Positions 1 to 6,608 of a stretch of DNA of 28,489 bases are shown here, in pieces. A model generated the notes under the pieces. The model saw nothing but the letters and a program-made list of their open reading frames with translations, did not search any database and was not told where the DNA came from. Both the position numbers and the translations under genes were made by a program. Each line of letters begins with the position of its first letter. Within the stretch, counting starts at the first letter, position 1. The DNA is taken from assembly GCA_900552955.1 (NCBI GenBank), contig USBO01000009.1, positions 1-28,489 on the forward strand, in the 5' to 3' direction. This DNA comes from an uncultured Alistipes sp. (GTDB taxonomy: Bacteria > Bacteroidota > Bacteroidia > Bacteroidales > Rikenellaceae).

Positions 1-593
1 AGCCCGTAGCGCTGCCGCATCCCGGCGGGCAGCGTCTCGGCGATACGCGGGCCCGCCACCCGCCATGCATTGCTCACGATCGTATGAAACCCTTTGGTTC
101 CCAGCACCGACGACAACCGCTCGGTCGAGGAGTAAATCCCCTGCAAACCGCTCTCGGCACGGCGCGACAGGGCCTTTTCGATGGTCTCCACCTCGGGATG
201 CACCAGCGACAGCTCGTTGCGGAAGAACGACGGCCGGCCGAAGACGAGGTACTCGCGGCCCACCTCGATGCGCTTCTCGATCCATTTGATGCCCTGGAAC
301 CACACCAGCTCGGCCTGCCCCGTGCCGTCGGCGACATGGGCCGTGAACCGCCGCTTGCGCCCCGCACCGGCGTAGGAGACCCCCGTGACGCGCCCGCGGA
401 ACTGGACGAGCGTCTGTCCCGAGGCGTTGATCTCGCCGATACGGTGGATTTTGGTGCGGTCGATGTAGCGGAAGGGGAAATGGTAGAGCAGATCGCCCAC
501 CGTGGCGATGCCCAGCTCCTTCTGGAGCAGCTTGGCCCGCATCTCGCCCACGCCGGCGATGTATTTCACGTCGTCCGTATACCAGTTTCCCAT
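1..593 (-). CDS. recG: ATP-dependent DNA helicase RecG, N-terminal part (cut by window edge)
   Basis: The reverse strand from the ATG at 593 reads without a stop to the window edge (197 codons). The start, MGNWYTDDVKYIAGVGEMRA, followed by GDLLYHFPFRYIDRT, matches the RecG N-terminus. An OB-fold-like wedge region follows (residues about 55-145, with FRGRVTGVSYAGAG and AELVWFQGIKWIEKRI). RecG family: this wedge domain binds branched DNA so that the C-terminal motor, outside this window, can reverse stalled forks and process Holliday junctions. The ATG lies 4 bp after the stop of the upstream GH123 gene, so the two are probably co-transcribed from the promoter at 2379-2386. A repair helicase behind a secreted glycosidase looks like chance packing, not a functional link. 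The assignment is secure; helicase motifs cannot be checked. Confidence 0.93.
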   Translation of the reverse strand, partial: MGNWYTDDVKYIAGVGEMRAKLLQKELGIATVGDLLYHFPFRYIDRTKIHRIGEINASGQTLVQFRGRVTGVSYAGAGRKRRFTAHVADGTGQAELVWFQGIKWIEKRIEVGREYLVFGRPSFFRNELSLVHPEVETIEKALSRRAESGLQGIYSSTERLSSVLGTKGFHTIVSNAWRVAGPRIAETLPAGMRQRYG

Positions 594-597
594 CGCG

Positions 598-2349
598 TCA
601 CAATTCGTTGAGCAGCCGTCGGGCCCCGGCCAGCCGCTCGTGCAGATCATCCAGCGGCTCACGCCCGGCGAAAGAGCCGACGGCCGCTTCGAGACGCGCC
701 CGTTTCGCGGTCGCGTCGGCAGAACTCCCGCAGCTCAGTTCGCAGCGCAAGATCCGTACCTTCTCCGCATCCTGTATCCCCTCGCGCAGCCGCTCGAAGC
801 GGATCGACGACCTTCCGCCCGGGTAGACGAGATAGGTGTCGCCCGCCGGCCACGTGCGGAAGCGCGAATCGCGCAACGGATCCTCCGTCCACGAATTGTA
901 GGCCCAGCGCAGGAAGCCGTCGTAGTCGTTGGCCACAGCGTACCATGCCGCCGCGGTCGCCTCGGCCGGATCGGAGAAGGTGAACATGTTGGGATAGCGG
1001 TGCGAGCAGCAGACGTAGTAGGTCGTCACCAGCCCCGCGGCACGCCGTGCGGCGATATCCCCGCGCGCCACGTCCTGTCGCGCCGAGACGCAGATGTCGC
1101 GCAACTGCGGATAGCGTTTGTAGCTGTCGTGGTTGTCGGCCAGCGCGATGCCCAGTTGCGGAGCGTGCTCCGCAAGGAAGGCCGCGGCGATCTGCATCTG
1201 CTCGGGCGAGCGTTCGTCCATGGCGATGCAACACTTCTCCAGCCACCCCTTTGCCTCCAGATGACGCACGAAATCGGCGAGAAAGGGCCGCCACATCTCC
1301 TCGAAGGCGGGCTGCCCGGGTTCGGCCCGCACCTCCACCCACGCGCCCGTGGCGGCATCGCGGTAGTGCAGTTCGTTGTTCCACGGCAGCATCGAGTAGC
1401 AGTTGATCTGCTTAGCGACGCCTAACTCCTGCATGAAGGCCACCCAGCGGTCGAAGGCCGCATAGTCGTACGACCACGCGCCGTCGGCGCCCTTCGTCCA
1501 GACGATCATATCGGCATAGGGGTCGTGGCACTGGTTGTTCCACGGGTCTTTGTTGAGCGTGGCCGTGACGACCTTCTGTCCGGCGTCGGCCAGCAGCTTC
1601 ATCACCGGACGCAGCGCCTCGAAATGGGCGTCGCTCCATGGCTCGGCCCCTTCGATGCGCGCCACGGCGGCCGGATGCTGCCACAGGTCGAGGTGGTAGC
1701 GCCACGCGGAGGGCGCGGGAAGTCTCCGCCCTGTGACCTCCACCTCCAGTTCGAGCCGCCGCTCGCAGCCGTCGCAGGCGACCGTCACCGGTGCACGGTA
1801 GCACCCGGGCGCGGCATCCTGCGGCACGTCGACCGTGATCCACACGGGACGCACCGTGCAGGCGTCGAGCGCCATGGCCGGCCGCTCGTCGAGCATGTCG
1901 GGCACGAGCACCGCCGCGAAGCTCTCGGGCCGGCGCGCGCAGCAGCCGCAGGCGAACTCGTCGCTCATCACGTAGCGCACGAAGCGCGTGCGCACCGCCT
2001 CCGCAGGCAGACGGCCCGCCGCGGAGGTCAGCCGGCCCGCCGTGCAGACGATCCGCTCCACGGGCCGAGCGCTCCAGACGAGCACCTGCGCCGAAACGCG
2101 CTCGCCGCGCCATGCCGTGAGGCGGCACGCGGTCTGCGGCGCGACGTCGGGCAACTGCGACTTAGCGAAGCGACGATCGGTCGTCACGAACGACACGCAG
2201 GGGGTGTCGGGCGCAGCCGACCAGTCGGCCAGCGCGGCCTCGGGATCGGCCATCTCCTGAAAATCGGGGAACACAGGGCGGTGTGTGCCGCAGCAGGCGG
2301 CCAGCAGCAGCGCCGCGGCCGGAAGAAGCAGGGAAAGGGTCGGTTTCAT
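598..2349 (-). CDS. GH123-family glycoside hydrolase (former DUF4091), lipoprotein
   Basis: The 583-residue protein starts at the ATG at 2349. This start gives a clean lipoprotein signal (hydrophobic residues 5-18, LAAC lipobox, Cys19); in-frame ATGs further upstream lie at or before the predicted transcription start. The C-terminal half has the GH123/DUF4091 signature: LRWAYNSWTEDPL, WPAGDTYLVYPGG and RFERLREGIQDAEKVRILR. The Asp-Glu pair Asp378-Glu379 (CIAMDERSP) sits where GH123 enzymes carry the DE pair of substrate-assisted catalysis. Characterised GH123 members are beta-N-acetylgalactosaminidases acting on glycosphingolipid-type glycans. An N-terminal beta-sandwich probably spans about residues 30-210. 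Likely role: surface-anchored or periplasmic release of terminal GalNAc from host glycans. The substrate is inferred from family; the fold assignment is firm. Confidence 0.85.
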   Translation of the reverse strand: MKPTLSLLLPAAALLLAACCGTHRPVFPDFQEMADPEAALADWSAAPDTPCVSFVTTDRRFAKSQLPDVAPQTACRLTAWRGERVSAQVLVWSARPVERIVCTAGRLTSAAGRLPAEAVRTRFVRYVMSDEFACGCCARRPESFAAVLVPDMLDERPAMALDACTVRPVWITVDVPQDAAPGCYRAPVTVACDGCERRLELEVEVTGRRLPAPSAWRYHLDLWQHPAAVARIEGAEPWSDAHFEALRPVMKLLADAGQKVVTATLNKDPWNNQCHDPYADMIVWTKGADGAWSYDYAAFDRWVAFMQELGVAKQINCYSMLPWNNELHYRDAATGAWVEVRAEPGQPAFEEMWRPFLADFVRHLEAKGWLEKCCIAMDERSPEQMQIAAAFLAEHAPQLGIALADNHDSYKRYPQLRDICVSARQDVARGDIAARRAAGLVTTYYVCCSHRYPNMFTFSDPAEATAAAWYAVANDYDGFLRWAYNSWTEDPLRDSRFRTWPAGDTYLVYPGGRSSIRFERLREGIQDAEKVRILRCELSCGSSADATAKRARLEAAVGSFAGREPLDDLHERLAGARRLLNEL

Positions 2350-2378
2350 CGCTTGCGGAAACGATCGGGTCATGTCTA

Positions 2379-2410
2379 CAAAGATAGTAAAAGAAAACGG
2401 AACGACGCAA
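2379..2410 (-). promoter_or_regulatory. Bacteroidetes-type promoter for the GH123 gene
   Basis: The minus strand carries TATCTTTG (2379-2386), a match to the -7 consensus TAnnTTTG. A TTG (2408-2410) lies 21 bp upstream as a -33 element. The predicted start of transcription is near 2373, giving a leader of about 24 nt to the ATG at 2349. Confidence 0.65.
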
Positions 2411-2497
2411 CTTCCCTTTCGCCGTCTTCGCCGCGGTTCGTCCGCACCCGGCAAACGACCGGCCTCCGATTTGCGCGGCGCCTCGCTGCGAAGCCCC

Positions 2498-3721
2498 TCA
2501 CCGGCCGTTGAAACGGTAGCCGACGCCCAGCATCAGGTTGTTGGGGTTGCGGAACTTGTACAACTGGTAGCCCACGTGCAGAAAGAGGTGTCGCGTCACA
2601 TCGGCCTTGAGGACGAAGACCTGATAGTAGGAGTTCGTGTCGTCGCCCCTGCCGATCACATTTTTGCCGACACCCAGATTGATCGAGAAGATCGGCATCA
2701 CGACCTCGGCGCGCTGCGAGACGCGAACGGCGAACTGCTCGCGGAAGGGCGGGCGGTGGAACTTCAGCTCGTCGGCCCACTGATTGTCGTTGGCGATGTG
2801 ATCCTTGAGGTTGGCGCTCTCGTCGTACTGGGCGTCGAGCGACACGCCGGCGCGGAAGAAGCGGCTGAAGTTGTACATCGGATTGAAGTTCAGCCCCGCC
2901 ACGGCGAACGCCCCCGGGATCATGTAGGTGCGCTCCCCGAGAATGAACCCCTTCTTGCGCAGCGCGCCGTAGAGGATCAGATCGTAGCTCACGTAGGGCC
3001 GGAACGGATCGCTGCGCCGCACCGTCCGCCGCTCGTCCGTATCGCGGCCGAACGTCCGCATCACTCCCAGACGTCCGCCGAGGAGGTTGACGCCGCCGTT
3101 GGGATAGCGCGTGTTGCCGTTGGAGAAGTGCGTGAGTCCGACCCCCGCCGCGAGGCTCCAATGCGGCGCGAAGCGCCAGTTGAGCATCAGCCCCAGGTTG
3201 ATGTAGGCGTTGAGCCGCGAGCCGACCACTTCGTTGAAGGGATTGCGCTGCTCGTCGTAGGGTTTCCAGCCGAACGACAGACCGAAATTCCACTCGTAGT
3301 CCAGCGAGAGGCGCTGCGTCAGCGCCGCGATGCGCGCATGCTGGAAGACGTAGAGCGCCGCGGGCGTGCCGATCTCCGCGCGATCGAAGAAATCGTTGTA
3401 CCCCACGCCGACGCCCTGATACGCATAGGGATAGTTGCGGCCGAAACGCGTGTCGGAGCCGAAGCGGAAGGCGTATTTCAGATGGAGGGAGAGCGTTTTG
3501 CCCAGCGGTTCGCCCGCGGCGTTGGCTCCCCTGAAGAAATCGTCGGTGCGGAACAGCGTCCCCGGGCTGACGTCGAGCCCCGCCATGTGGATCAGCTTCC
3601 GCATGCGCGGCAGCGTGTCGGCCCCGACCGCGGGCAGGGATTCGCCCCGCACCGGGGCAGGCAGCAGCGCGGCGGCCGATCCGATCAGCAATGCCGCTAT
3701 CGAGGGAGGAAACAGACGCAT
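2498..3721 (-). CDS. PagL-like / acyloxyacyl-hydrolase-like outer-membrane protein
   Basis: This 407-residue protein has a signal peptide (residues 1 to about 26, ending APVRG) and long amphipathic beta-strand repeats with aromatic ends, as in outer-membrane barrels. Residues 194-212 (GVGLTHFSNGN...NGGVN) resemble the active-site block of PagL lipid A 3-O-deacylases, with the catalytic His-x-Ser equivalent at His198 and Ser200. The Pseudomonas PagL glutamate falls 14 residues after the His; here that position is Asn212. It is much longer than PagL (about 150 residues for the mature barrel), so extra strands or a second half of unknown function are present. It lies 3 bp downstream of the lipoprotein gene at 3725-4687, so the two form an operon. 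Likely role: trimming of lipid A or another acyl lipid in the outer membrane. Family-level call only. Confidence 0.65.
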   Translation of the reverse strand: MRLFPPSIAALLIGSAAALLPAPVRGESLPAVGADTLPRMRKLIHMAGLDVSPGTLFRTDDFFRGANAAGEPLGKTLSLHLKYAFRFGSDTRFGRNYPYAYQGVGVGYNDFFDRAEIGTPAALYVFQHARIAALTQRLSLDYEWNFGLSFGWKPYDEQRNPFNEVVGSRLNAYINLGLMLNWRFAPHWSLAAGVGLTHFSNGNTRYPNGGVNLLGGRLGVMRTFGRDTDERRTVRRSDPFRPYVSYDLILYGALRKKGFILGERTYMIPGAFAVAGLNFNPMYNFSRFFRAGVSLDAQYDESANLKDHIANDNQWADELKFHRPPFREQFAVRVSQRAEVVMPIFSINLGVGKNVIGRGDDTNSYYQVFVLKADVTRHLFLHVGYQLYKFRNPNNLMLGVGYRFNGR

Positions 3722-3724
3722 AGG

Positions 3725-4687
3725 TTATCGGTCAGGATCGGATTTCAGAATATGATAATCGTACGGCACGCTGCTCAGCAGCGTACCGGTGAAGGTGCGC
3801 CGGCGGCCCGTGACCGGATGCGAGACATGGAGCGTATAGGGCACGTGGAACTCCTCGCAGACCAGCAGCACTTCGACCCGCACGCGCCGGCCCGCAGGCA
3901 CCGTGACGGCCGCCTGCTCCCCGTCGGAGAAAGGCAGCGGCAGCCGTTGCTGGTCCTCGACGAACCGCACCGCGGAACTTCCGGACACCGGCCGCCCCTC
4001 CTCCGTATCGGGGATCCCGATCTCGGGCAGCGGCAGGCCCAGAATCTCCGCCCGATGATCGCCGTACTCGTCCGGCAGGAACCGCACCGTGCGGAACTCG
4101 TTGCGATAGGGCGATACGAACATCGTCATAGGCTCCGTGGCAGCGGAGTTGTCGATCGTGAAGGTCTCTTTCGTCCGGGCAGCGTTGTTCGTGTGGAAGA
4201 AATACTTCAGGTCGTAGACGACGCTGTCGACGCGGTATTTCTCGGAGGGAGCCAGCGTCACCGTCACCGTGCCGCTCTCGTACTCGTTGCCGACGATGAC
4301 GTGCACCTCGAAGGGGCGCTCGCGCAGGTTCTCGCCCAAGACGACGGAGAGCTCGCGGTAGTCGTTGCGTTCGATGCGGAAGTCGAGCAACCCGTCGTCG
4401 TAGACCATCGTGAGCAACCCGTCGCCGGAGAGCGACTGCCCGCGCGCGACGAGCCGCCCCGTCGCATCGTAGATGTCGCCATACAAGGTCGATGTCGGCC
4501 CCATGACCGACAGAATGTCCCAGTTGGGCGCCTTGAAGCGCAGCGTCGAGGGCTTGCCGCTGCCTTCCACGACCATCGCGGGCGATTCGGGCAGAAACGC
4601 ATCGACGAACACTTCGCCGTTGCAACCGGCGAGCAGCAGCGCCGCGGCGCACGGCAGGCAGACAGATCGGGAAAAAGACTTCAGCAT
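3725..4687 (-). CDS. Lipoprotein of unknown function
   Basis: The 320-residue protein begins at the ATG at 4687 and has a lipoprotein signal with lipobox LAGC (Cys22). An upstream in-frame ATG at 4708 lies before the predicted -7 element and is less likely. The mature part (NGEVFVDAF..., then alternating hydrophobic beta-strand patterns such as TLYGDIYDATGRLVARG) suggests an all-beta, Ig-like or sandwich protein. I recognise no catalytic motif. It sits 3 bp upstream of the PagL-like gene in the same operon, so it may be an accessory or surface partner of that enzyme; this is inference from position only. Alternatives include an adhesin-like or SusE-like surface protein, but no neighbouring TonB receptor supports that. 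Confidence 0.75.
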   Translation of the reverse strand: MLKSFSRSVCLPCAAALLLAGCNGEVFVDAFLPESPAMVVEGSGKPSTLRFKAPNWDILSVMGPTSTLYGDIYDATGRLVARGQSLSGDGLLTMVYDDGLLDFRIERNDYRELSVVLGENLRERPFEVHVIVGNEYESGTVTVTLAPSEKYRVDSVVYDLKYFFHTNNAARTKETFTIDNSAATEPMTMFVSPYRNEFRTVRFLPDEYGDHRAEILGLPLPEIGIPDTEEGRPVSGSSAVRFVEDQQRLPLPFSDGEQAAVTVPAGRRVRVEVLLVCEEFHVPYTLHVSHPVTGRRRTFTGTLLSSVPYDYHILKSDPDR

Positions 4688-4695
4688 CGTACGGG

Positions 4696-4703
4696 CAAAT
4701 ATA
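4696..4703 (-). promoter_or_regulatory. Putative -7 promoter element for the lipoprotein/PagL-like operon
   Basis: The minus strand reads TATATTTG, matching TAnnTTTG. No clear -33 TTG is present at the usual distance. Transcription would start about 2-4 nt before the ATG at 4687, making the mRNA nearly leaderless, so the site may be fortuitous. Read-through from the radical SAM operon across the 163-bp gap 4688-4850 is the alternative; that gap holds nothing else I recognise. Confidence 0.4.
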
Positions 4704-4850
4704 GACAAAAAAGTCGGAAATCCGCTCCGGAATCCGTCTTTTCACGCTATCGCCGAAACGTCCGGCACCGGCTGCGCAATCGTTCGCGCTGGCTGCGAAC
4801 CCTTTCGGGGGCGTCTCTTCGCGCGGCCCCGCAAAACAACCGTTGAGCGC

Positions 4851-5930
4851 TCAGCGGCGCAGCCGCCGATAGGAGCAGTGCATCATCCGCCCCTCGGCAT
4901 CGCGCAGGTGCATCGGCCCGCCCTCGCAGTAGCGCCACACGGCGCAGTCGGCGCACGCACCCTCGCGCATCCACTCGCGGCGGCGGAAGGGTTCGAACCG
5001 CTCGCTCCACACCTGCCAGAAATCGTCGCGGTAGATGTTGCCCTGCACATAGTCGGCCCGCACCGATGTGCAGCCCGAGATCGAGCCGTCGACGCGGATC
5101 GAAGCCACCGACACGCCGGCGTCGCAGCGGTAGAAGTGGTCGCGCGCCTCCATCTCGTAGCCGCCCAGAAAACCTTCGCAGGCATAGCTGCACGCGATGC
5201 GCCCCTCGCGCCGCGTGCGGCGGACGAATTCCATCAACGTGCGGAATTCGTCGTCCGAGAGTTGCAGCGCGGGATCCGCAGCGGCCCGCCCCGCGGGAAA
5301 GATCGCAAAGAGACGCCAGCTCCGCAGTCCAAGCGCGAGCAGGTACTCCTTGAACTCGTCGAGCCGCGGCACGAGCGCCGGCGTGACGCAGGTCACCGCG
5401 TCGAAAGCGATCGACGGCTCGGCGGCGGCCATGCGCACCGCCGCCGCGGCACGCGCGAAGCTGAGCGGATGGCGGCGCAAACGGTTGTGCTCGGCCTCGA
5501 AGCCGTCGATCGAGACGGTCATCGCATGGAGCCCCGCCCGCAGCAGTCCGTCGAAGCGCTGCGGCGTGAGCGCCAAGCCGTTGGTGACCATCCCCCACGG
5601 GTATTCGCGGTCGTAGAGAGCGCGGCCGATCCGCTCCAGGTCGGGCCGCACGAGCACCTCGCCGCCCGAGAGGACGATCATCACGCGGTGCGGATCGACG
5701 TTGGGTGTGATCTGACGGTCGAGCACACGGAAGAAATCCCCGGCCGGCATGTCGCGGCAGTCGGGCGACGCCGTGCAGTCCGAACCGCAGTGGCCGCAGC
5801 GCAGGTTGCAACGCAGCGTGCACTCCCAGAAAAGCGTGCGCAGCGTGTGCCGCTCCGCCACCTCGCGGCGTAGCCGGCGGAAGAGCTCCAGGCCCAATCG
5901 TTTGCGCAGCGAAAGATAGCGGCCGTCCAT
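4851..5930 (-). CDS. Radical SAM/SPASM enzyme of the rSAM/lipoprotein system
   Basis: The protein has 359 residues from the ATG at 5930. The radical SAM cluster motif CxxxCxxC is Cys41-Cys45-Cys48 (CNLRCGHC), followed by the GGE-type SAM-binding motif (LSGGEVLVRP, about 88-97). The C-terminal part (about 265-359) is a SPASM-like domain with Cys269, Cys287, Cys326, Cys329, Cys335 and Cys352 to hold auxiliary Fe-S clusters. SGCTSVRADYVQGNIYRDDF and CAVWRYCEGGPMHLRD are characteristic of the Bacteroidetes maturase family paired with a small lipoprotein (the family I recall as TIGR04133). SPASM enzymes modify ribosomal peptides or proteins; here the likely substrate is the lipoprotein encoded 2 bp upstream (5933-6382). 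The chemistry is unknown. The 2-bp spacing indicates one transcript. Confidence 0.88.
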   Translation of the reverse strand: MDGRYLSLRKRLGLELFRRLRREVAERHTLRTLFWECTLRCNLRCGHCGSDCTASPDCRDMPAGDFFRVLDRQITPNVDPHRVMIVLSGGEVLVRPDLERIGRALYDREYPWGMVTNGLALTPQRFDGLLRAGLHAMTVSIDGFEAEHNRLRRHPLSFARAAAAVRMAAAEPSIAFDAVTCVTPALVPRLDEFKEYLLALGLRSWRLFAIFPAGRAAADPALQLSDDEFRTLMEFVRRTRREGRIACSYACEGFLGGYEMEARDHFYRCDAGVSVASIRVDGSISGCTSVRADYVQGNIYRDDFWQVWSERFEPFRRREWMREGACADCAVWRYCEGGPMHLRDAEGRMMHCSYRRLRR

Positions 5931-5932
5931 GC

Positions 5933-6382
5933 TCACTCCTTTCCGGATTCGGGTTCGAGCACGGCATCGACGCCCGCGCGTTCGAAGCGGCCGTACATCC
6001 AGCTGCCTTCGCGCTGTCCCGTCCGGTCGCTCTCCGAGAAGCGGACTTCGAGCTGCCGGGCTGCGAAATCGCCGCCGTTGGCGGGGCCGTCCGTATCCGT
6101 GAAGGTCACGAAGGGAGCGCGGGCGAGAATATCGCTCCGTCCCGCGACCGTGTAAGCGCCCTGCGGATCGGTCACCGCAGCGCGACCGTTCGTCTGCACC
6201 TCGATGCCCGCGATCGGCCTGCCGGCGGCATCGGTCACACGCCCCTTGACCGTATATTCGGCATAGGGCGTGCCGTACATCACCAACTGATTGCCGGAAT
6301 CGTCCTCTGTTTCGGTTCCATCCTTCACGCCGCATCCGGCGAAGCCCAGCAGGGCAAGCAGCAGCAGATAGATTCTGTTCAT
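5933..6382 (-). CDS. Putative radical-SAM-modified lipoprotein
   Basis: This 149-residue protein starts at the ATG at 6382, which gives a clean lipoprotein signal (MNRIYLLLLALLGFAGC, Cys17). After an acidic linker (residues 20-31) comes MYGTPYAEYTVKGRVTD, the hallmark of the lipoprotein family that accompanies this radical SAM enzyme (recalled as TIGR04134). A carboxypeptidase-regulatory-like beta domain spans about residues 41-88. The C-terminal part (TFTDTDGPANGGDF... to residue 149) has no known fold that I can name. The mature protein has no cysteine other than the lipidated Cys17, so any radical-SAM modification must target another residue type. It lies in one operon with the enzyme. Expected location: periplasmic leaflet or cell surface. 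Confidence 0.82.
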   Translation of the reverse strand: MNRIYLLLLALLGFAGCGVKDGTETEDDSGNQLVMYGTPYAEYTVKGRVTDAAGRPIAGIEVQTNGRAAVTDPQGAYTVAGRSDILARAPFVTFTDTDGPANGGDFAARQLEVRFSESDRTGQREGSWMYGRFERAGVDAVLEPESGKE

Positions 6383-6408
6383 AAATATAAGGTGTGTTCG
6401 GGTTCGTT

Positions 6409-6441
6409 CAAAGATACGAATAAGCCGAGAGAAAAAAGCAA
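6409..6441 (-). promoter_or_regulatory. Promoter of the radical-SAM lipoprotein operon, inside repeat unit A1
   Basis: The minus strand has TATCTTTG at 6409-6416 and TTG at 6439-6441, 22 bp apart. Transcription would begin near 6403, about 20 nt before the ATG at 6382. The same arrangement recurs in the adjacent repeat unit (TATCTTTG at 6485-6492, TTG at 6514-6516), so the operon may have two stacked promoters. Confidence 0.6.
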
Positions 6442-6458
6442 GCTCGCTTGCATTTTTT
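6432..6458. terminator. Terminator-like hairpin of repeat unit A1
   Basis: Six A, then GCAAGC, a TC loop, GCTTGC, one bulged A and six T. It reads as a U-tailed hairpin in both directions. The very small loop means the innermost pair probably opens. It lies between the divergent lipoprotein and ispG genes, where it could insulate one from the other. Confidence 0.45.
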
Positions 6459-6505
6459 CCGAGGCGCAGTATCTTCGACGAAGTCAAAGATACGAATAAG
6501 CCGAA

Positions 6506-6535
6506 AACAAAAGCAAACTTGTTTGCGATTTTGTT
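6506..6535. terminator. Terminator-like hairpin of repeat unit A2, with compensatory changes
   Basis: The arms are AACAAAA-GCAAAC and GTTTGC-ga-TTTTGTT around a TT loop. Compared with unit A1, one inner pair changes from G:C to A:T and one outer pair from A:T to C:G. Pairing is kept, which supports a selected structure. Confidence 0.45.
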
Positions 6536-6580
6536 GAGGCGGAGTATCTACGGCAAAGCCAAAGATAGGAAATAAATTGC

Positions 6581-6588
6581 TAACTTTG
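6581..6588 (+). promoter_or_regulatory. -7 promoter element for ispG
   Basis: TAACTTTG matches TAnnTTTG. Transcription would begin near 6594, about 15 nt before the ATG at 6609. No good -33 TTG is seen at the expected distance, where the third repeat start lies. Confidence 0.5.
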
Positions 6589-6608
6589 TGCGAACGAAAA
6601 CGGAAAAA

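Larger units (their letters stand above)
6409..6569. repeat. Tandem intergenic repeat, locus A (two ~75-bp units plus a third partial start)
   Basis: Unit A1 (6409-6484, 76 bp) and unit A2 (6485-6559, 75 bp) both begin CAAAGATACGAATAAGCCGA. Each contains an A-tract/hairpin/T-tract and ends with GTATCT and a short GC-rich spacer. The unit start recurs a third time, as CAAAGATAGG, at 6560-6569. A1 is almost identical to unit B1 at 10783-10857. Between units, GTATCTT (6469-6475) and AAGATAC (6487-6493) form an inverted repeat around the palindrome CTTCGACGAAG (6473-6483). Confidence 0.85.

Noticed and set aside
2387..2497. Terminator downstream of the PagL-like gene.
   Set aside because: A weak GCTTC/GAGGC stem can be drawn, but it has no T-tract and includes a wobble pair.
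2285..4846. A long plus-strand open frame opposite the PagL-like and lipoprotein genes.
   Set aside because: It is antisense to two genes with clear signal peptides, is rich in Arg/His/Val as expected for a shadow frame in GC-rich DNA, and shows no domain.
4709..4850. Small gene or RNA in the gap between the radical SAM gene and the lipoprotein gene.
   Set aside because: Only tiny palindromes (CGGAAATCCG, CGGAATCCG) are seen; there is no start with a plausible coding frame.
6409..6569. A short CRISPR array.
   Set aside because: The units are directly abutting, with no unique spacers of constant length, and no cas genes are near.
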